A DNA stretch of 64,000 nucleotides from Actinomycetospora termitidis (GCF_030286555.1 NZ_JASVWF010000002.1:1-64000), one strand, 5' to 3'. Positions 1-10,388 are shown, counted from the first letter of the stretch. Translations and numbers: made by a program. Notes: generated from the letters alone by a model not told the origin.

Positions 1-83
1 TCGTCGCTGACAGCCAATCCCGAGGGGCTCACCCCCTCAAGATCTCACCTCCAGCCATGTCAAGCAACTAACGACGCGCGACA

Positions 84-1250
84 CTAGTCCGGCCCGGAGC
101 CCCCGCCCGACGGCGGACGGATGCGGACGACCCGGTCGTCGGTGGCGCCGGGCGCGCCACCGGGGTCCTTGTTCACGGTGCCGAACCAGACGAAGCCGTC
201 GGAGGCGAGGTCGGCGCCGGAGATCCGACCGTAGGTGTTCTGCAGGACGGTCTCGGGCGGCCCGACGAACCGGCCCTCGGCGGTCGGCTTGAGCACGAAC
301 AGCCCCTTGGCGTCCGCGAGGCCGACGAGCAACGTCCCGCCGCCCGCGGCGCACCCGGACACGCCGGGTCGGTCCGGCCAGGTCCAGGCCGGCGCGGCGG
401 CCGCCGCCGTGCCCGCGGGCGCGCCGGGCGGGACGTTCAGGAGCACGTCGCGGGGTCCCGTGCGGTCGGTGACCCACGTGGCGTTCGACGACGGGTCGGC
501 GCAGGCGTCGCCGGGGGAGTGCAGGCCCGACCCGACGATCGGCGACGCGGGGTCCGGGTTGCCCGGTGCGGGCCGGCCGAAGGGATCGATGCGCAGCAGC
601 TTGCCGGCCAGGGAGGTCGGGCCGGGCGCGGTCCCCGCGTCGCCGGTCGCGACGAGGAGGGTCCCGGTCGGCTCGACGCCGAGCGCTCCGCGGTTGTTCG
701 ACGACCCCCGCGGGATGCCGGACAGCACCGGCTTCGGCACGTCGCCGGGCGCGATGCGCAGCACGGCGTTGCCCGACGAGGTCGTCGCGTAGACGTAGAG
801 CAGCTGGTCCTCGGCGTAGGAGGGGGAGAGGACGAGCCCGGTGAGCCCGCCGTCGCCCGCGGCGTCGACGGGCACCGTCGTGACGACCTCGGGCGCGGTC
901 TGCGGGGCCACCCGCAGGATGCGGCCGGTGGTGCGCTCCGCGACCAGCGCGGCCTGCCCGCCGGGCAGCGTCACCACCGCCGAGACCGGAGCCAGGCACG
1001 TGGCCACCACCTGCGGGTCCGGGTCCACGCACGCCCCGGTCGGAGCGGGGGCGCCCCCGGGCGGGGCCGACGGGGCCTGCGGCTCGGACGGCGGCGGCGA
1101 CTGCGGCTGCGGAGCGCGCTCGGCGCCGATGTCGGGCTTGTCGCGCCACGGCTCGTCCGAGGCGTCCGGGAAGCGGGCGCACCCGGCGACGAGGGCCAGC
1201 AGCACCACGGCCAGGCCGATGGCGCGCGCGAACGGACCCGGGTGCTGCAT
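84..1250 (-). CDS. Glucose/sorbosone dehydrogenase-like lipoprotein
   Basis: Predicted secreted lipoprotein of 388 residues. The N-terminus has a hydrophobic stretch (residues 9-22) ending in a lipobox LVAGC with the lipidated Cys at 24, then a Pro/Ala-rich linker to about residue 75. The rest resembles the beta-propeller of soluble PQQ-dependent glucose/sorbosone dehydrogenases, with segments such as GLTGLVLSPSY, LLRIDPFGRPAPGNP and a late His in SGLHSPGD. Family members oxidise sugars at the cell surface; the substrate cannot be read here, and the His/Arg set of true PQQ enzymes is only partly recognisable, so it may be a non-catalytic propeller. A TAGGGT box eight bases before the ATG suggests a leaderless mRNA. 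It is divergent from the next gene. Confidence 0.8.
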   Translation of the reverse strand: MQHPGPFARAIGLAVVLLALVAGCARFPDASDEPWRDKPDIGAERAPQPQSPPPSEPQAPSAPPGGAPAPTGACVDPDPQVVATCLAPVSAVVTLPGGQAALVAERTTGRILRVAPQTAPEVVTTVPVDAAGDGGLTGLVLSPSYAEDQLLYVYATTSSGNAVLRIAPGDVPKPVLSGIPRGSSNNRGALGVEPTGTLLVATGDAGTAPGPTSLAGKLLRIDPFGRPAPGNPDPASPIVGSGLHSPGDACADPSSNATWVTDRTGPRDVLLNVPPGAPAGTAAAAAPAWTWPDRPGVSGCAAGGGTLLVGLADAKGLFVLKPTAEGRFVGPPETVLQNTYGRISGADLASDGFVWFGTVNKDPGGAPGATDDRVVRIRPPSGGGSGPD

Positions 1251-1258
1251 CGCCGGTC

Positions 1259-1264
1259 ACCCTA
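1259..1264 (-). promoter_or_regulatory. Putative -10 box of leaderless lipoprotein gene
   Basis: TAGGGT on the minus strand, eight bases before the ATG at 1250. It fits the actinobacterial TANNNT -10 consensus at the distance expected when transcription starts at the start codon. No Shine-Dalgarno sequence lies between. Confidence 0.45.
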
Positions 1265-1304
1265 GGCGCCCCCGGCTGAGCCCACCGTGAGACCCGGGCT
1301 GGTC

Positions 1305-1310
1305 TAGCCT
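1305..1310 (+). promoter_or_regulatory. Putative -10 box, leaderless
   Basis: TAGCCT, nine bases before the ATG at 1320 of the 2-hydroxyacid dehydrogenase gene; matches TANNNT. The intervening bases hold a GGAG that could also act as a weak ribosome binding site. Confidence 0.4.
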
Positions 1311-1319
1311 CCGGAGCCG

Positions 1320-2255
1320 ATGAGCGAGGACATCCTGACGGTGCTGGTCCCCGACGAGGTCGGCGAGCGGGAGCTCGACCGGGTCGACGGGGTCCGGGCG
1401 GTCCGCTACGACGAGTCCGCCGGCGTCGACGGGCTCCCGCCCGAGGCGGCCGAGGCCGAGGTGTTCGTGCCCGGCTTCCTCGGTCAGGACGCCGCCCGCG
1501 AGCTGATCGCGGCGTGCCCGCGGCTGCGCCTGGTGCAGCTGCTCTCGGCGGGCGCGGAGAAGTTCGTGGGGATGCTGCCCGACGGCGTCGCGCTCTCGGA
1601 CTGCAAGGGCGCGCACGGCGGGGTCACCGCGGAGTGGGTGCTCGCCGCGATCCTCGCCGTCCTGCGCGAGATCCCGGAGTTCGTCCGCCACCAGGTCGCC
1701 GCCCACTGGGACCAGCACCTCACCGACACCCTCACCGGCAAGAGCGTCCTGCTCGTCGGCGCCGGCGACCTCGCCGAGCAGACCCGCCGTCGTCTGGAGC
1801 CGTTCGACGTCGGCCCGATCACGCTGGTCGGCACCCGCGCCCGCGACGGCGTCCACGGCGTCGACGAGCTCCCCGACCTGCTCGGACGCCACGACATCAC
1901 CGTCCTGCTCGTCCCCCTCACCGACGCGACGCACGGGCTGGTCGACGCCGCCTTCCTCGCCGCGATGCCCGACGGCGCCCTGCTCGTCAACGCCGCACGC
2001 GGCCCCGTCGTGGACACCGACGCCCTGCTCGCGGAGCTGACGTCGCAGCGGCTCCGGGCGGTCGTCGACGTCACCGACCCGGAACCGCTGCCCGCCGACC
2101 ACCCGCTCTGGCGCGCCCCGAACCTGCTGATCACCCCGCACGTCGGCGGCAGCGTCCCCGGGCACCTGGACCGCGCGTACCGGATCGTCGTGCCGCAGAT
2201 CGAGGCGGTCGTCCGCGGCGAGGACCCACCGAACCTCGTCGTCGGTCAGTATTAG
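1320..2255 (+). CDS. D-2-hydroxyacid dehydrogenase family protein
   Basis: NAD(P)-dependent oxidoreductase of the D-isomer 2-hydroxyacid dehydrogenase family, 311 residues, about the usual length. The Rossmann nucleotide motif is VGAGDLA (146-152). The catalytic triad is visible: Arg227 in NAARGPVVD, Glu255 in TDPEPLP and His274 in TPHVGG. The substrate is not evident; relatives reduce glyoxylate, hydroxypyruvate or phosphoglycerate-like acids. It is separate from the SerA gene at 11.8 kb, lacks C-terminal regulatory domains, and so is not the serine-pathway enzyme. The start is the ATG at 1320, just downstream of a TANNNT box. The next gene begins 65 bases later on the same strand. Confidence 0.9.
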   Translation: MSEDILTVLVPDEVGERELDRVDGVRAVRYDESAGVDGLPPEAAEAEVFVPGFLGQDAARELIAACPRLRLVQLLSAGAEKFVGMLPDGVALSDCKGAHGGVTAEWVLAAILAVLREIPEFVRHQVAAHWDQHLTDTLTGKSVLLVGAGDLAEQTRRRLEPFDVGPITLVGTRARDGVHGVDELPDLLGRHDITVLLVPLTDATHGLVDAAFLAAMPDGALLVNAARGPVVDTDALLAELTSQRLRAVVDVTDPEPLPADHPLWRAPNLLITPHVGGSVPGHLDRAYRIVVPQIEAVVRGEDPPNLVVGQY

Positions 2256-2307
2256 GCAGTATCGGGCACCTCCCGCGCGGCGCCACGACCACCCGAACGC
2301 GCCGACC

Positions 2308-2313
2308 TACGCT
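2308..2313 (+). promoter_or_regulatory. Putative -10 box, leaderless
   Basis: TACGCT, seven bases before the GTG at 2321 of the DoxX-like gene. Same arrangement as the other leaderless candidates in this window; no ribosome binding site in between. Confidence 0.4.
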
Positions 2314-2320
2314 GCCGGGC

Positions 2321-2983
2321 GTGAGTCTGTGGCGACGGGACCGGGCCCCGGCCGCCGACGGTGAGGTGGCGTTCCTGGGCTTCGAGGGCGCGCCGAGTGA
2401 CACCGCGGTGTTCCCGTGGCGCGAGGAGCGGGGCGCGTCGACGGTCGACGAGCCGGTCCCGACGACGACGGTGCTCGCGGTGCGCCCGTGGGGCACCGAG
2501 GTCGGGCTGCTGGTCGCGCGGGTCACCCTCGGGGTCACCGCCGTGCTCGGCGGCGCGCGCACCCTGTTCGACCTGCCCCGCGGTCACGGCGACGGCACCG
2601 CCCACACGCAGGCGCTCCTCGGCGGGCTCGGGTTCGCGCCGCCCGCCGAGCTCGCGACCGCCCTCGGGTGGGCCCAGCTGGTCGCGGGGCTCCTGGTGGC
2701 GCTGGGGATGTTCGCGTCGTTCGCGGCGTCGGCACTGCTCGCGGTCGCGCTGGTGGCCGTCGTCGTGACGATCCCGACCGCGTGGGCCTCGGGCACCGTC
2801 GGGCCGGCCGAGGCGCCGCTGTTCGGGCTGGCCCTTGCCGCGGTCGTCGTGTTCGCCGGGCCCGGGCGGATCAGCGGGGACGCCGACCGGCCGTGGTACC
2901 GCGCGCAGACGCCGGTCGGGACCACGTGCGCCGTCATCGGCGTCGGGACCGCCCTGACGGTGCTGCTCGCGATGCGCGCCTGA
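2321..2983 (+). CDS. DoxX-like membrane protein
   Basis: Integral membrane protein of 220 residues. A hydrophilic N-terminal region of about 55 residues precedes a four-helix membrane core with the DoxX pattern: a first helix with ARVTLGVTAVLGG, an amphipathic loop with a conserved LGW, then three closely spaced Ala/Val/Leu-rich helices. DoxX proteins are small membrane partners in quinone- or thiol-linked redox systems, but no specific role can be read here. The GTG start at 2321 is chosen because it follows a TANNNT box by seven bases. The TGA stop abuts the stop of the convergent acyltransferase gene, the two forming the palindrome TGATCA. Confidence 0.75.
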   Translation: MSLWRRDRAPAADGEVAFLGFEGAPSDTAVFPWREERGASTVDEPVPTTTVLAVRPWGTEVGLLVARVTLGVTAVLGGARTLFDLPRGHGDGTAHTQALLGGLGFAPPAELATALGWAQLVAGLLVALGMFASFAASALLAVALVAVVVTIPTAWASGTVGPAEAPLFGLALAAVVVFAGPGRISGDADRPWYRAQTPVGTTCAVIGVGTALTVLLAMRA

Positions 2984-3481
2984 TCAGGCCTCCGCGGCGT
3001 GCCGCGCGCCGACGGCGAGGCCGAGCGCGCGGGCCTCGACCTCGTCGCGCCGGGCGACGCACCGGGCGGGGTTGCCGGCCCACACCTCGCCGACCCCGGT
3101 CGAGCGGGTGAGCACCGCGTTCGCGCCGATCACGGTGTCCCGGCCGATGATCACCGGGCGCTCCGGGCTGCCCGCGACCACCGCCCCGGTGCAGATCACG
3201 GCACCGTCCTCGACGATCACGCAGGGACGCTCGTCGTGCTGGTGCAGCCACGGCACGTCCCGGCCGAGCATCACGCCCTGGTAGAGCGTGACGTCGGCGC
3301 CGATGCGGGTGTGCGGGTGGACCATCGTGCCCAGCGCCCGGTGCTGCAGCGAGAGCCGCGGGCCGACCTCGATGGTGTGGTGCCAGTCGATGCCGTAGAG
3401 CGCGAGCAGTTCGAGGGCGGCCCGGCGGACCAGCCGCGAGCGGCTGCGGCGGGCCCGGATCAGGCGGTGGACGACGGACAT
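2984..3481 (-). CDS. CysE-like hexapeptide-repeat acyltransferase (copy 1)
   Basis: Short serine O-acetyltransferase-like protein of 165 residues. It has the left-handed beta-helix of the family (hexapeptide repeats from about residue 45 to 140, e.g. IGADVTLYQGVMLG and VIIGRDTVIGANAVLTRS) and the closing AGNPAR turn. The alpha-helical N-terminal domain of full CysE (about 270 residues) is missing, so it is closer to the short acyltransferases found with cell-surface or secondary-metabolite genes. Acetyl-CoA is the likely donor; the acceptor is unknown. It is a tandem paralogue of the gene at 3523-4026, sharing LELLALYGIDW and QHRALGT. The start ATG at 3481 is clear. Confidence 0.8.
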   Translation of the reverse strand: MSVVHRLIRARRSRSRLVRRAALELLALYGIDWHHTIEVGPRLSLQHRALGTMVHPHTRIGADVTLYQGVMLGRDVPWLHQHDERPCVIVEDGAVICTGAVVAGSPERPVIIGRDTVIGANAVLTRSTGVGEVWAGNPARCVARRDEVEARALGLAVGARHAAEA

Positions 3482-3522
3482 GCCCGGATCCTGCGATCAC
3501 CCCGCGCCCGCCGTCGGGTGGA

Positions 3523-4026
3523 TCACCCGATCGGGACGGGTGCCCGGTCCTGATCGTGAGCGGCCGGTGACGCGACCGTGGCCCGGTCACGGGCGCCGAG
3601 GCACCGGGCGGGGTTGCCCGCCCAGATCTCGCCGACGCCGGTGGAGCGGGTGAGGACGGCGTTCGCGCCGACCACCGTGTCCCGCCCGACGATCGTCGGC
3701 CGTTCCGGGCTCCCGAGGACGACGGCCCCGGCGCACAGCACCGCCCCGTCCTCGACGATCACCCGCGGACGGTGGTCGCCGGGCCGCGGCTCCCACGGCG
3801 CACGATCGCCCAGGGTGACGCGGTGGAAGACCGTCACGTCGGCCCCGATGCGGACCCACGGGTGCACGACCGTCCCGAGCGCCCGGTGCTGCAGGACCAG
3901 GCCCGGCCCCACCTCGACCGTGTCCGGCCAGTCGATGCCGTACAGGGCGAGGAGCTCGAGCGCGGAGCGCCGCACCAGCGGCTGACGGCTGCGGCGGGCG
4001 CGGAGGAGGCGCTGCACGATGGGCAC
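3523..4026 (-). CDS. CysE-like hexapeptide-repeat acyltransferase (copy 2)
   Basis: Tandem paralogue of the preceding acyltransferase, with the same fold and landmarks: LELLALYGIDW, QHRALGTVVHP, hexapeptide repeats IGADVTVFHRVTLGD and VGRDTVVGANAVLTRS, and AGNPAR. I place the start at the GTG 4026 because residues from there align with the first residue of the other copy (IVQRLLRARRS against VVHRLIRARRS). GTG codons at 4041 and 4071 are alternatives that add 5 or 15 residues. The C-terminal tails differ, so the copies are not recent. Acceptor substrate is unknown. The pair may form mixed trimers; that is inference. Confidence 0.75.
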   Translation of the reverse strand: MPIVQRLLRARRSRQPLVRRSALELLALYGIDWPDTVEVGPGLVLQHRALGTVVHPWVRIGADVTVFHRVTLGDRAPWEPRPGDHRPRVIVEDGAVLCAGAVVLGSPERPTIVGRDTVVGANAVLTRSTGVGEIWAGNPARCLGARDRATVASPAAHDQDRAPVPIG

Positions 4027-4093
4027 GATTCGATCGTGCACAGTTGACCGTCGCGGCGACAGTCGGACCACCCGAAGGAGAACACCCTTTCCC

Positions 4094-4121
4094 GACGACG
4101 GGCCCGGCAGGGCCCGTCGTC
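4094..4121 (-). terminator. Hairpin after ilvD
   Basis: Perfect 12-bp inverted repeat GACGACGGGCCC / GGGCCCGTCGTC with a four-base loop, just past the ilvD stop. No T-run follows on either side, which is common for actinobacterial terminators. Confidence 0.55.
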
Positions 4122-4129
4122 AGGAACGG

Positions 4130-5971
4130 TCAGAGGTCGCGGACCGCGCCGGTGGCGCCCGACGTCACGAGCTTCGCGTAGGCGCGCAGGGCCGCGGTGA
4201 GGTGCCGGCCGCGGTCCGTGCGCGGCTGCCACGGGCGCTCCGAGGCCTCCATCTTGGCCCGCCGCTCGGCGAGGACGTCGTCGTCGACGAGCAGCTCGAT
4301 CCGCCGCGAGTCGACGTCGAGGAGGATCTGGTCACCCTGTTCGACGAGCGCGATCACGCCACCGTGCGCGGCCTCGGGCGAGATGTGCCCGACGCTGATG
4401 CCCGAGGAGCCGCCGGAGAAGCGGCCGTCGGTGATCAGCGCACAGACCGCGCCGAGCCCCGCCCCCTTGAGGAACGCCGTCGGGTGCAGCATCTCCTGCA
4501 TCCCGGGGCCGCCGGCCGGGCCCTCGTAGCGCACGACGACGACGTCGCCCGGCTGCACCTCCCGCTTGAGGATGATCGAGACGGCCTCCTCCTGGGAGTC
4601 GACGACGCGCGCCGGACCCTGGAAGTGCCGCCCGTCCTCGGGCAGGCCGGCACTCTTGATGACGGCGCCGTCGGTGGAGAGATTGCCGGTGAGCACGGCG
4701 AGCCCGCCGTCAGCGCTGTGCGCGTGGGCGACGTCGCGGATGCAGCCGCCGGACGCGTCCGTGTCCAGCGACGACCAGCGGTTCTGCGTGGAGAACGGTT
4801 CCACGGTGCGGACGCCACCCGGGGCGGCGTGGTAGAGCTCGATCGCCTCGGCGGAGGGGTTCTCGGCGCGGATGTCCCAGGCGCCGAGCCAGGCCTCCAG
4901 GCTGTCCGCGTGGACCGCGTGGACGTCGCGGTGCAGCATCCCGCCGCGGTCGAGCTCGCCGAGGATGGCCGGAATGCCGCCGGCGCGGTGCACGTCCTCC
5001 ATGTGGAAGTTCGAGTTCGGCGCGACCTTCGCGACGCACGGCACCCGGCGGCTGACCGCGTCGATGTCGGCGAGGGTGAAGTCCAGGCCGGCCTCGTGGG
5101 CGGCGGCCAGGATGTGCAGGACGGTGTTCGTCGAGCCGCCCATCGCGACGTCGAGCGCCATCGCGTTCTCGAAGGCGTGCTTGTTCGCGACGTTCCGCGG
5201 CAGCACCGACTCGTCGTCCTGCTCGTACCAGCGGCGGGCGATCTCGACGACGGTCCGACCCGCCGTCAGGAAGAGCTCCCGGCGGGCGGCGTGCGTGGCG
5301 AGCGTCGACCCGTTGCCGGGGAGGCTCAGCCCGAGGGCCTCGGTCAGGCAGTTCATCGAGTTGGCGGTGAACATGCCCGAGCAGGAGCCGCACGTCGGGC
5401 ACGCGGACCGCTCGACCTCGGTGAGGCCCTCGTCGGTGACCTCGCTGCTGGCGCTGGCCGAGATGGCGGTGATGAGGTCGGTCGGGGCCTGCGCGACGCC
5501 CCCGACGACGACTGCCTTGCCGGCCTCCATCGGCCCGCCGGAGACGAAGACGGTCGGGATGTTCAGCCGCATCGCGGCATTCAGCATGCCCGGCGTGATC
5601 TTGTCGCAGTTCGAGATGCAGACCAGGGCGTCGACCGCGTGGCCCTGCACCATGTGCTCGACCGCGTCCGAGATGACCTCGCGGCTCGGCAGCGAGTGGA
5701 GCATCCCGCCGTGGCCCATCGCGATGCCGTCGTCGACGGCGATGGTGTGGAACTCGCGCGCGATCCCGCCCGCCTCGCGCACGGCGCCGGCGACGAGCTC
5801 GCCCATCTCCTTGAGGTGCACGTGCCCCGGCACGAACTGCGTGTAGGAGTTCGCGATCGCGATCAGCGGCTTGCCGAAGTCGTCGTCGGTCATGCCGGTG
5901 GCCCGCCACAGGGCACGGGCGCCGGCGGCGTTGCGGCCCTGGGTGGTGACGCGGGAACGGAGCGGCGGCAC
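4130..5971 (-). CDS. ilvD: Dihydroxy-acid dehydratase
   Basis: IlvD, 613 residues, full length. It dehydrates 2,3-dihydroxy-isovalerate and 2,3-dihydroxy-3-methylvalerate to the 2-keto acids of valine and isoleucine. The Fe-S and Mg ligand motifs are present: [39 protein letters not shown], and the C-terminal [20 protein letters not shown]. The start at 5971 has GGAGG upstream (GGAGGATCCC before the start codon). It stands close to the ilvBNC cluster but on the opposite strand; it is the enzyme that follows IlvC in the pathway. The conserved PH-domain gene lies between them. Confidence 0.97.
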   Translation of the reverse strand: MPPLRSRVTTQGRNAAGARALWRATGMTDDDFGKPLIAIANSYTQFVPGHVHLKEMGELVAGAVREAGGIAREFHTIAVDDGIAMGHGGMLHSLPSREVISDAVEHMVQGHAVDALVCISNCDKITPGMLNAAMRLNIPTVFVSGGPMEAGKAVVVGGVAQAPTDLITAISASASSEVTDEGLTEVERSACPTCGSCSGMFTANSMNCLTEALGLSLPGNGSTLATHAARRELFLTAGRTVVEIARRWYEQDDESVLPRNVANKHAFENAMALDVAMGGSTNTVLHILAAAHEAGLDFTLADIDAVSRRVPCVAKVAPNSNFHMEDVHRAGGIPAILGELDRGGMLHRDVHAVHADSLEAWLGAWDIRAENPSAEAIELYHAAPGGVRTVEPFSTQNRWSSLDTDASGGCIRDVAHAHSADGGLAVLTGNLSTDGAVIKSAGLPEDGRHFQGPARVVDSQEEAVSIILKREVQPGDVVVVRYEGPAGGPGMQEMLHPTAFLKGAGLGAVCALITDGRFSGGSSGISVGHISPEAAHGGVIALVEQGDQILLDVDSRRIELLVDDDVLAERRAKMEASERPWQPRTDRGRHLTAALRAYAKLVTSGATGAVRDL

Positions 5972-6007
5972 GGGATCCTCCAGGTCGGGGTGGGGTTGCC
6001 CCGGAGG

Positions 6008-6646
6008 CTACGCCCGGGGCTCCGGGCCGCCCGGCCGGTCGCCGGGACGGTCGGTCGTCGGCTCGGCGTTCGGCTCGGCGTTCGGCTCGTCCGCGGGTTC
6101 CTCCGCCGGCTCGTCGGCCGTCCGGGCCTCGTCCTCGGCGGCGCGGCGTTCGCGGAGCTTCGCGACGCGCATGCGGGCGGCCTCCAGCTCGCGGGCGTGC
6201 TCCGCGGCGGCCTCGGCCTCGGCCGGCGTGGGCGCGGAGATGCGGCCGCCGCTGGCCTCGCCGACCCGCCCGAGGTCACGCACCCGCACTCCGCGCAGCT
6301 CCAGCTCGGCGCCCTCGGTGGGGACGGCCCGGACCCAGCCGCGGGGGACCAGACGCAGCGTCGCCACCTCCGACCACGGCAGCGTCCGGCTCCCGACGAG
6401 GCGGTGGACGTGCAGCCCCTCGGTGTCGACCCGGGTACGGGACCGGACGATCCACACGCCGAGGGCCACCGGGAGCGCGAACAGCAGGAACCACGCGCCG
6501 CCCTGGAACGCGATGGGGGAGAGGCAGAGGGCGAGGAACCCGGCTGCCACGAGCGCGACGGTGGGGACGGCGCGGAAGGTCGCGGGCGCGGCCGGCGTCG
6601 TCGCCTCCGCGGTCGAGGTCTGCTGGTCGTCGGCCACGTCCGTCAT
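6008..6646 (-). CDS. PH domain-containing membrane protein (Cfp6-like)
   Basis: Membrane-anchored protein of 212 residues. Residues 1-25 are polar, followed by two membrane helices (about 29-47 and 52-68), then a bacterial PH-like domain (about 70-125, with LPWSEVATLRL and GAELELRGVRVRDLG) and a charged Ala/Glu/Pro-rich tail from about 145. It matches the family of mycobacterial low-molecular-weight antigen 6 (Cfp6), which sits next to ilvB in Mycobacterium as it does here. Function is unknown. It is transcribed away from the ilv operon; the 245-bp gap holds the ilv leader region. Confidence 0.8.
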   Translation of the reverse strand: MTDVADDQQTSTAEATTPAAPATFRAVPTVALVAAGFLALCLSPIAFQGGAWFLLFALPVALGVWIVRSRTRVDTEGLHVHRLVGSRTLPWSEVATLRLVPRGWVRAVPTEGAELELRGVRVRDLGRVGEASGGRISAPTPAEAEAAAEHARELEAARMRVAKLRERRAAEDEARTADEPAEEPADEPNAEPNAEPTTDRPGDRPGGPEPRA

Positions 6647-6716
6647 GGTGCCAGGGGGGTCCGACAGCGGCCGGGTGTGACCGAGGAGGCGGTCCCGGGC
6701 CGTGTGCGGTGCGTGC

Positions 6717-6722
6717 TACCGT
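6717..6722 (+). promoter_or_regulatory. Putative -10 box of the ilvBNC operon
   Basis: TACCGT seven bases upstream of the leader-peptide ATG at 6730. This spacing would start the transcript at or next to the leader ATG, so the leader peptide would be translated leaderlessly. No clear -35 hexamer is seen. Confidence 0.5.
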
Positions 6723-6729
6723 GATCCGC

Positions 6730-6771
6730 ATGCAGCGAATTCTCGTACTCGCCGGGCGCGTCAGCGTCTGA
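6730..6771 (+). CDS. ilvBNC leader peptide
   Basis: Thirteen-codon ORF, MQRILVLAGRVSV, upstream of ilvB. Six of its codons are Ile, Leu or Val (Ile4, Leu5, Val6, Leu7, Val11, Val13), the end products of the operon it precedes. It is followed by overlapping inverted repeats and a U-run hairpin (6811-6845), the classic layout of ribosome-mediated attenuation, as known for ilvBN of Corynebacterium and Streptomyces. No Shine-Dalgarno is present; a TANNNT box seven bases before the ATG suggests leaderless translation. The last codons lie within the left arm of the 12-bp inverted repeat. Confidence 0.8.
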   Translation: MQRILVLAGRVSV

Positions 6772-6809
6772 CGAGCCTCGTGCTCGCTGTTCGAGTTCGC
6801 TGACGCGCC
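6755..6809 (+). promoter_or_regulatory. ilv attenuator: leader-overlapping stem
   Basis: Perfect 12-bp inverted repeat: 6755-6766 (GGCGCGTCAGCG, covering leader codons 9 to 12) pairs with 6798-6809 (CGCTGACGCGCC). A smaller hairpin (GAGC/GCTC, 6773-6785) lies inside. The right arm ends one base before the terminator stem, so a ribosome moving through or stalling in the leader controls whether this stem forms. Which conformer is the antiterminator is not obvious from sequence alone. Confidence 0.65.
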
Positions 6810-6810
6810 T

Positions 6811-6845
6811 GCCCTCCCCGCCATCGGCGGAGAGGGCTTTTGTCT
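6811..6845 (+). terminator. ilv attenuator terminator
   Basis: Rho-independent-type hairpin GCCCTCCCCGCC-ATC-GGCGGAGAGGGC (11 of 12 pairs, one C-A mismatch) followed by a T-rich stretch starting TTTTGTCT. It lies 46 bases before the ilvB ATG. Together with the Ile/Leu/Val-rich leader peptide it forms a transcription attenuator. Confidence 0.8.
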
Positions 6846-6891
6846 GTCCGGACCCCTGTCGCCACCTGTCCCACCCAGAGGCTGATCACCG

Positions 6892-8789
6892 ATGACCACG
6901 GCCAGACCCCGCCCGGCGCCGCGCACCGGCGCGCCGAGCGAGCAGCAGGACTCCGCGAGCCAGGCGGCGGCGTCCGCCCGCCCGGCGACCCGTCCCGCCC
7001 GCGTCGACCCCACCCCCGCCACCGGCGCGCAGTCGCTCGTGCGCTCCCTCGAGGCCGTGGGCTGCGAGGTCGTCTTCGGGATTCCCGGCGGCGCCGTCCT
7101 CCCGGCCTACGACCCGCTCTACGACTCCACGCTCGTGCGGCACATCCTCGTGCGCCACGAGCAGGGCGCCGGGCACGCGGCCACCGGGTACGCGCAGGCG
7201 ACCGGGCGCGTCGGGGTCTGCATGGCGACGTCGGGTCCCGGGGCCACCAACCTGGTGACCCCCCTGGCCGACGCGATGCTGGACTCGGTGCCGGTCGTGG
7301 CTATCACCGGGCAGGTCGGGCGCAAGCTGATCGGCACGGACGCGTTCCAGGAAGCCGACATCTGCGGCATCACGCTGCCGATCACCAAGCACAACATGCT
7401 GGTGACCGACCCGGCCGACATCCCGCGGGCCATCACCGAGGCCTTCCACATCGCCTCGACCGGCCGTCCCGGCCCGGTGCTGGTCGACCTGCCGAAGGAC
7501 GTCCTGCAGGCGCAGACCACCTTCTCCTGGCCGGTCGACATGGCCCTGCCCGGCTACCGCCCGACGACGAAGCCGCACGGCAAGCAGATCCGCGAGGCCG
7601 CCCGGCTGATCGCCGAGTCGCAGCGTCCCGTCCTCTACGTCGGCGGGGGTGTCATCAAGGCCGAGGCGTCCGCGGAGCTCATGGAGCTCGCCCGCGAGAC
7701 CGGCGCACCCGTCGTCACGACCCTGATGGCGCGCGGTGCCTTCCCCGACTCGCACCCGCAGAACCTCGGCATGCCGGGCATGCACGGCACCGTGGCGGCG
7801 GTCGCGGCCATGCAGAAGGCAGACCTCCTCATCGCCCTCGGCGCCCGCTTCGACGACCGCGTGACCGGCGACCTCTCGACGTTCGCGCCGGGCGCGAAGA
7901 TCGTGCACGCCGACATCGACCCGGCCGAGATCGGCAAGAACCGGGTCGCCGACGTGCCGATCGTCGGCGACGCCCGCGAGGTGATCGGTGAGCTGACCGC
8001 CGCGCTGCGCGGCCGGGACGGCTCCCCGGACCTCACGGCCTGGTGGAACCAGCTCAACTCGTGGCGGGAGACGTTCCCGCTCGGCTACGACGAGCCCGCC
8101 GACGGCACCCTCTCCCCGGAGTACGTCATCGAGCGGATCGGGGCGATCGCCGGGCCGGAGGCGATCTACGCGGCCGGCGTCGGCCAGCACCAGATGTGGG
8201 CTGCGCAGTTCGTCCGCTACGAGAACCCGCGCACCTGGCTGAACTCCGGCGGCGCCGGGACGATGGGCTACGGCGTGCCGGCGGCGATGGGCGCGAAGGT
8301 CGGTCAGCCCGACACCACCGTCTGGTGCATCGACGGCGACGGCTGCTTCCAGATGACCAACCAGGAGCTCGCCACCTGCGCGATCGAGGGCATCCCGATC
8401 AAGGTCGCCGTCATCAACAACGGCAACCTCGGCATGGTCCGGCAGTGGCAGACCCTGTTCTACGGGGAGCGCTACTCGAACACCGAGCTCGGTACCCACA
8501 AGCACCGCGTGCCCGACTTCGTCATGCTCGCCGAGGCGCTGGGCTGCGAGGGCCTGCGCTGCGAGTCGAAGGACGACGTCGACCGCGTCATCCACGAGGC
8601 GATGGCCGTCACCGACCGACCCGTCGTCATCGACTTCACGGTCGGGGCCGACGCGCAGGTCTGGCCGATGGTCGCCGCCGGCACCGGGAACGACCAGATC
8701 ATGGCGGCGCGGGACATCCGGCCGCTGTTCGACGACCCCGAGTCCGGCGGTGCGGACGAGGTCGTCACGGACATCGAGCGGGAGCAGTG

Positions 8790-8790
<1 letters not shown>
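6892..8790 (+). CDS. ilvB: Acetolactate synthase large subunit
   Basis: Catalytic subunit of acetohydroxyacid synthase, 632 residues. It condenses two pyruvates, or pyruvate and 2-ketobutyrate, in the first common step of valine, leucine and isoleucine synthesis. The ThDP-activating Glu is in [18 protein letters not shown], and the ThDP/Mg motif runs from [14 protein letters not shown] to NNGNLG. A low-complexity N-terminal extension of about 40 residues (Pro/Ala/Arg) precedes the conserved core. It begins the ilvBNC operon downstream of the attenuator; its TGA overlaps the ilvN ATG (TGATG), indicating translational coupling and equal expression of the two subunits. Confidence 0.97.
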
Positions 8791-10338
<1,548 letters not shown>

Positions 10339-10353
10339 CCTCTCGGGTTCCCT

Positions 10354-10388
10354 GACGGCGGGCGCACCGGACCGGTGCGCCCGCCGTC
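10354..10388 (+). terminator. Terminator of ilvBNC
   Basis: Perfect 17-bp inverted repeat (GACGGCGGGCGCACCGG and its complement) around a single base, 16 bases after the ilvC stop. Very stable hairpin without a clear T-run. Confidence 0.7.

Noticed and set aside
22-38. Small hairpin GAGGGG/CCCCTC near the left edge
   Set aside because: Only six pairs with no T-run, 45 bases beyond the lipoprotein stop. It could be chance, and the upstream context is outside the window.
4019-6724. A 901-codon open frame on the plus strand opposite ilvD
   Set aside because: It is antisense to a certain gene, has biased Arg/Ala/Gly/Val composition and no recognisable domain. Long antisense frames are usual in DNA this rich in GC.
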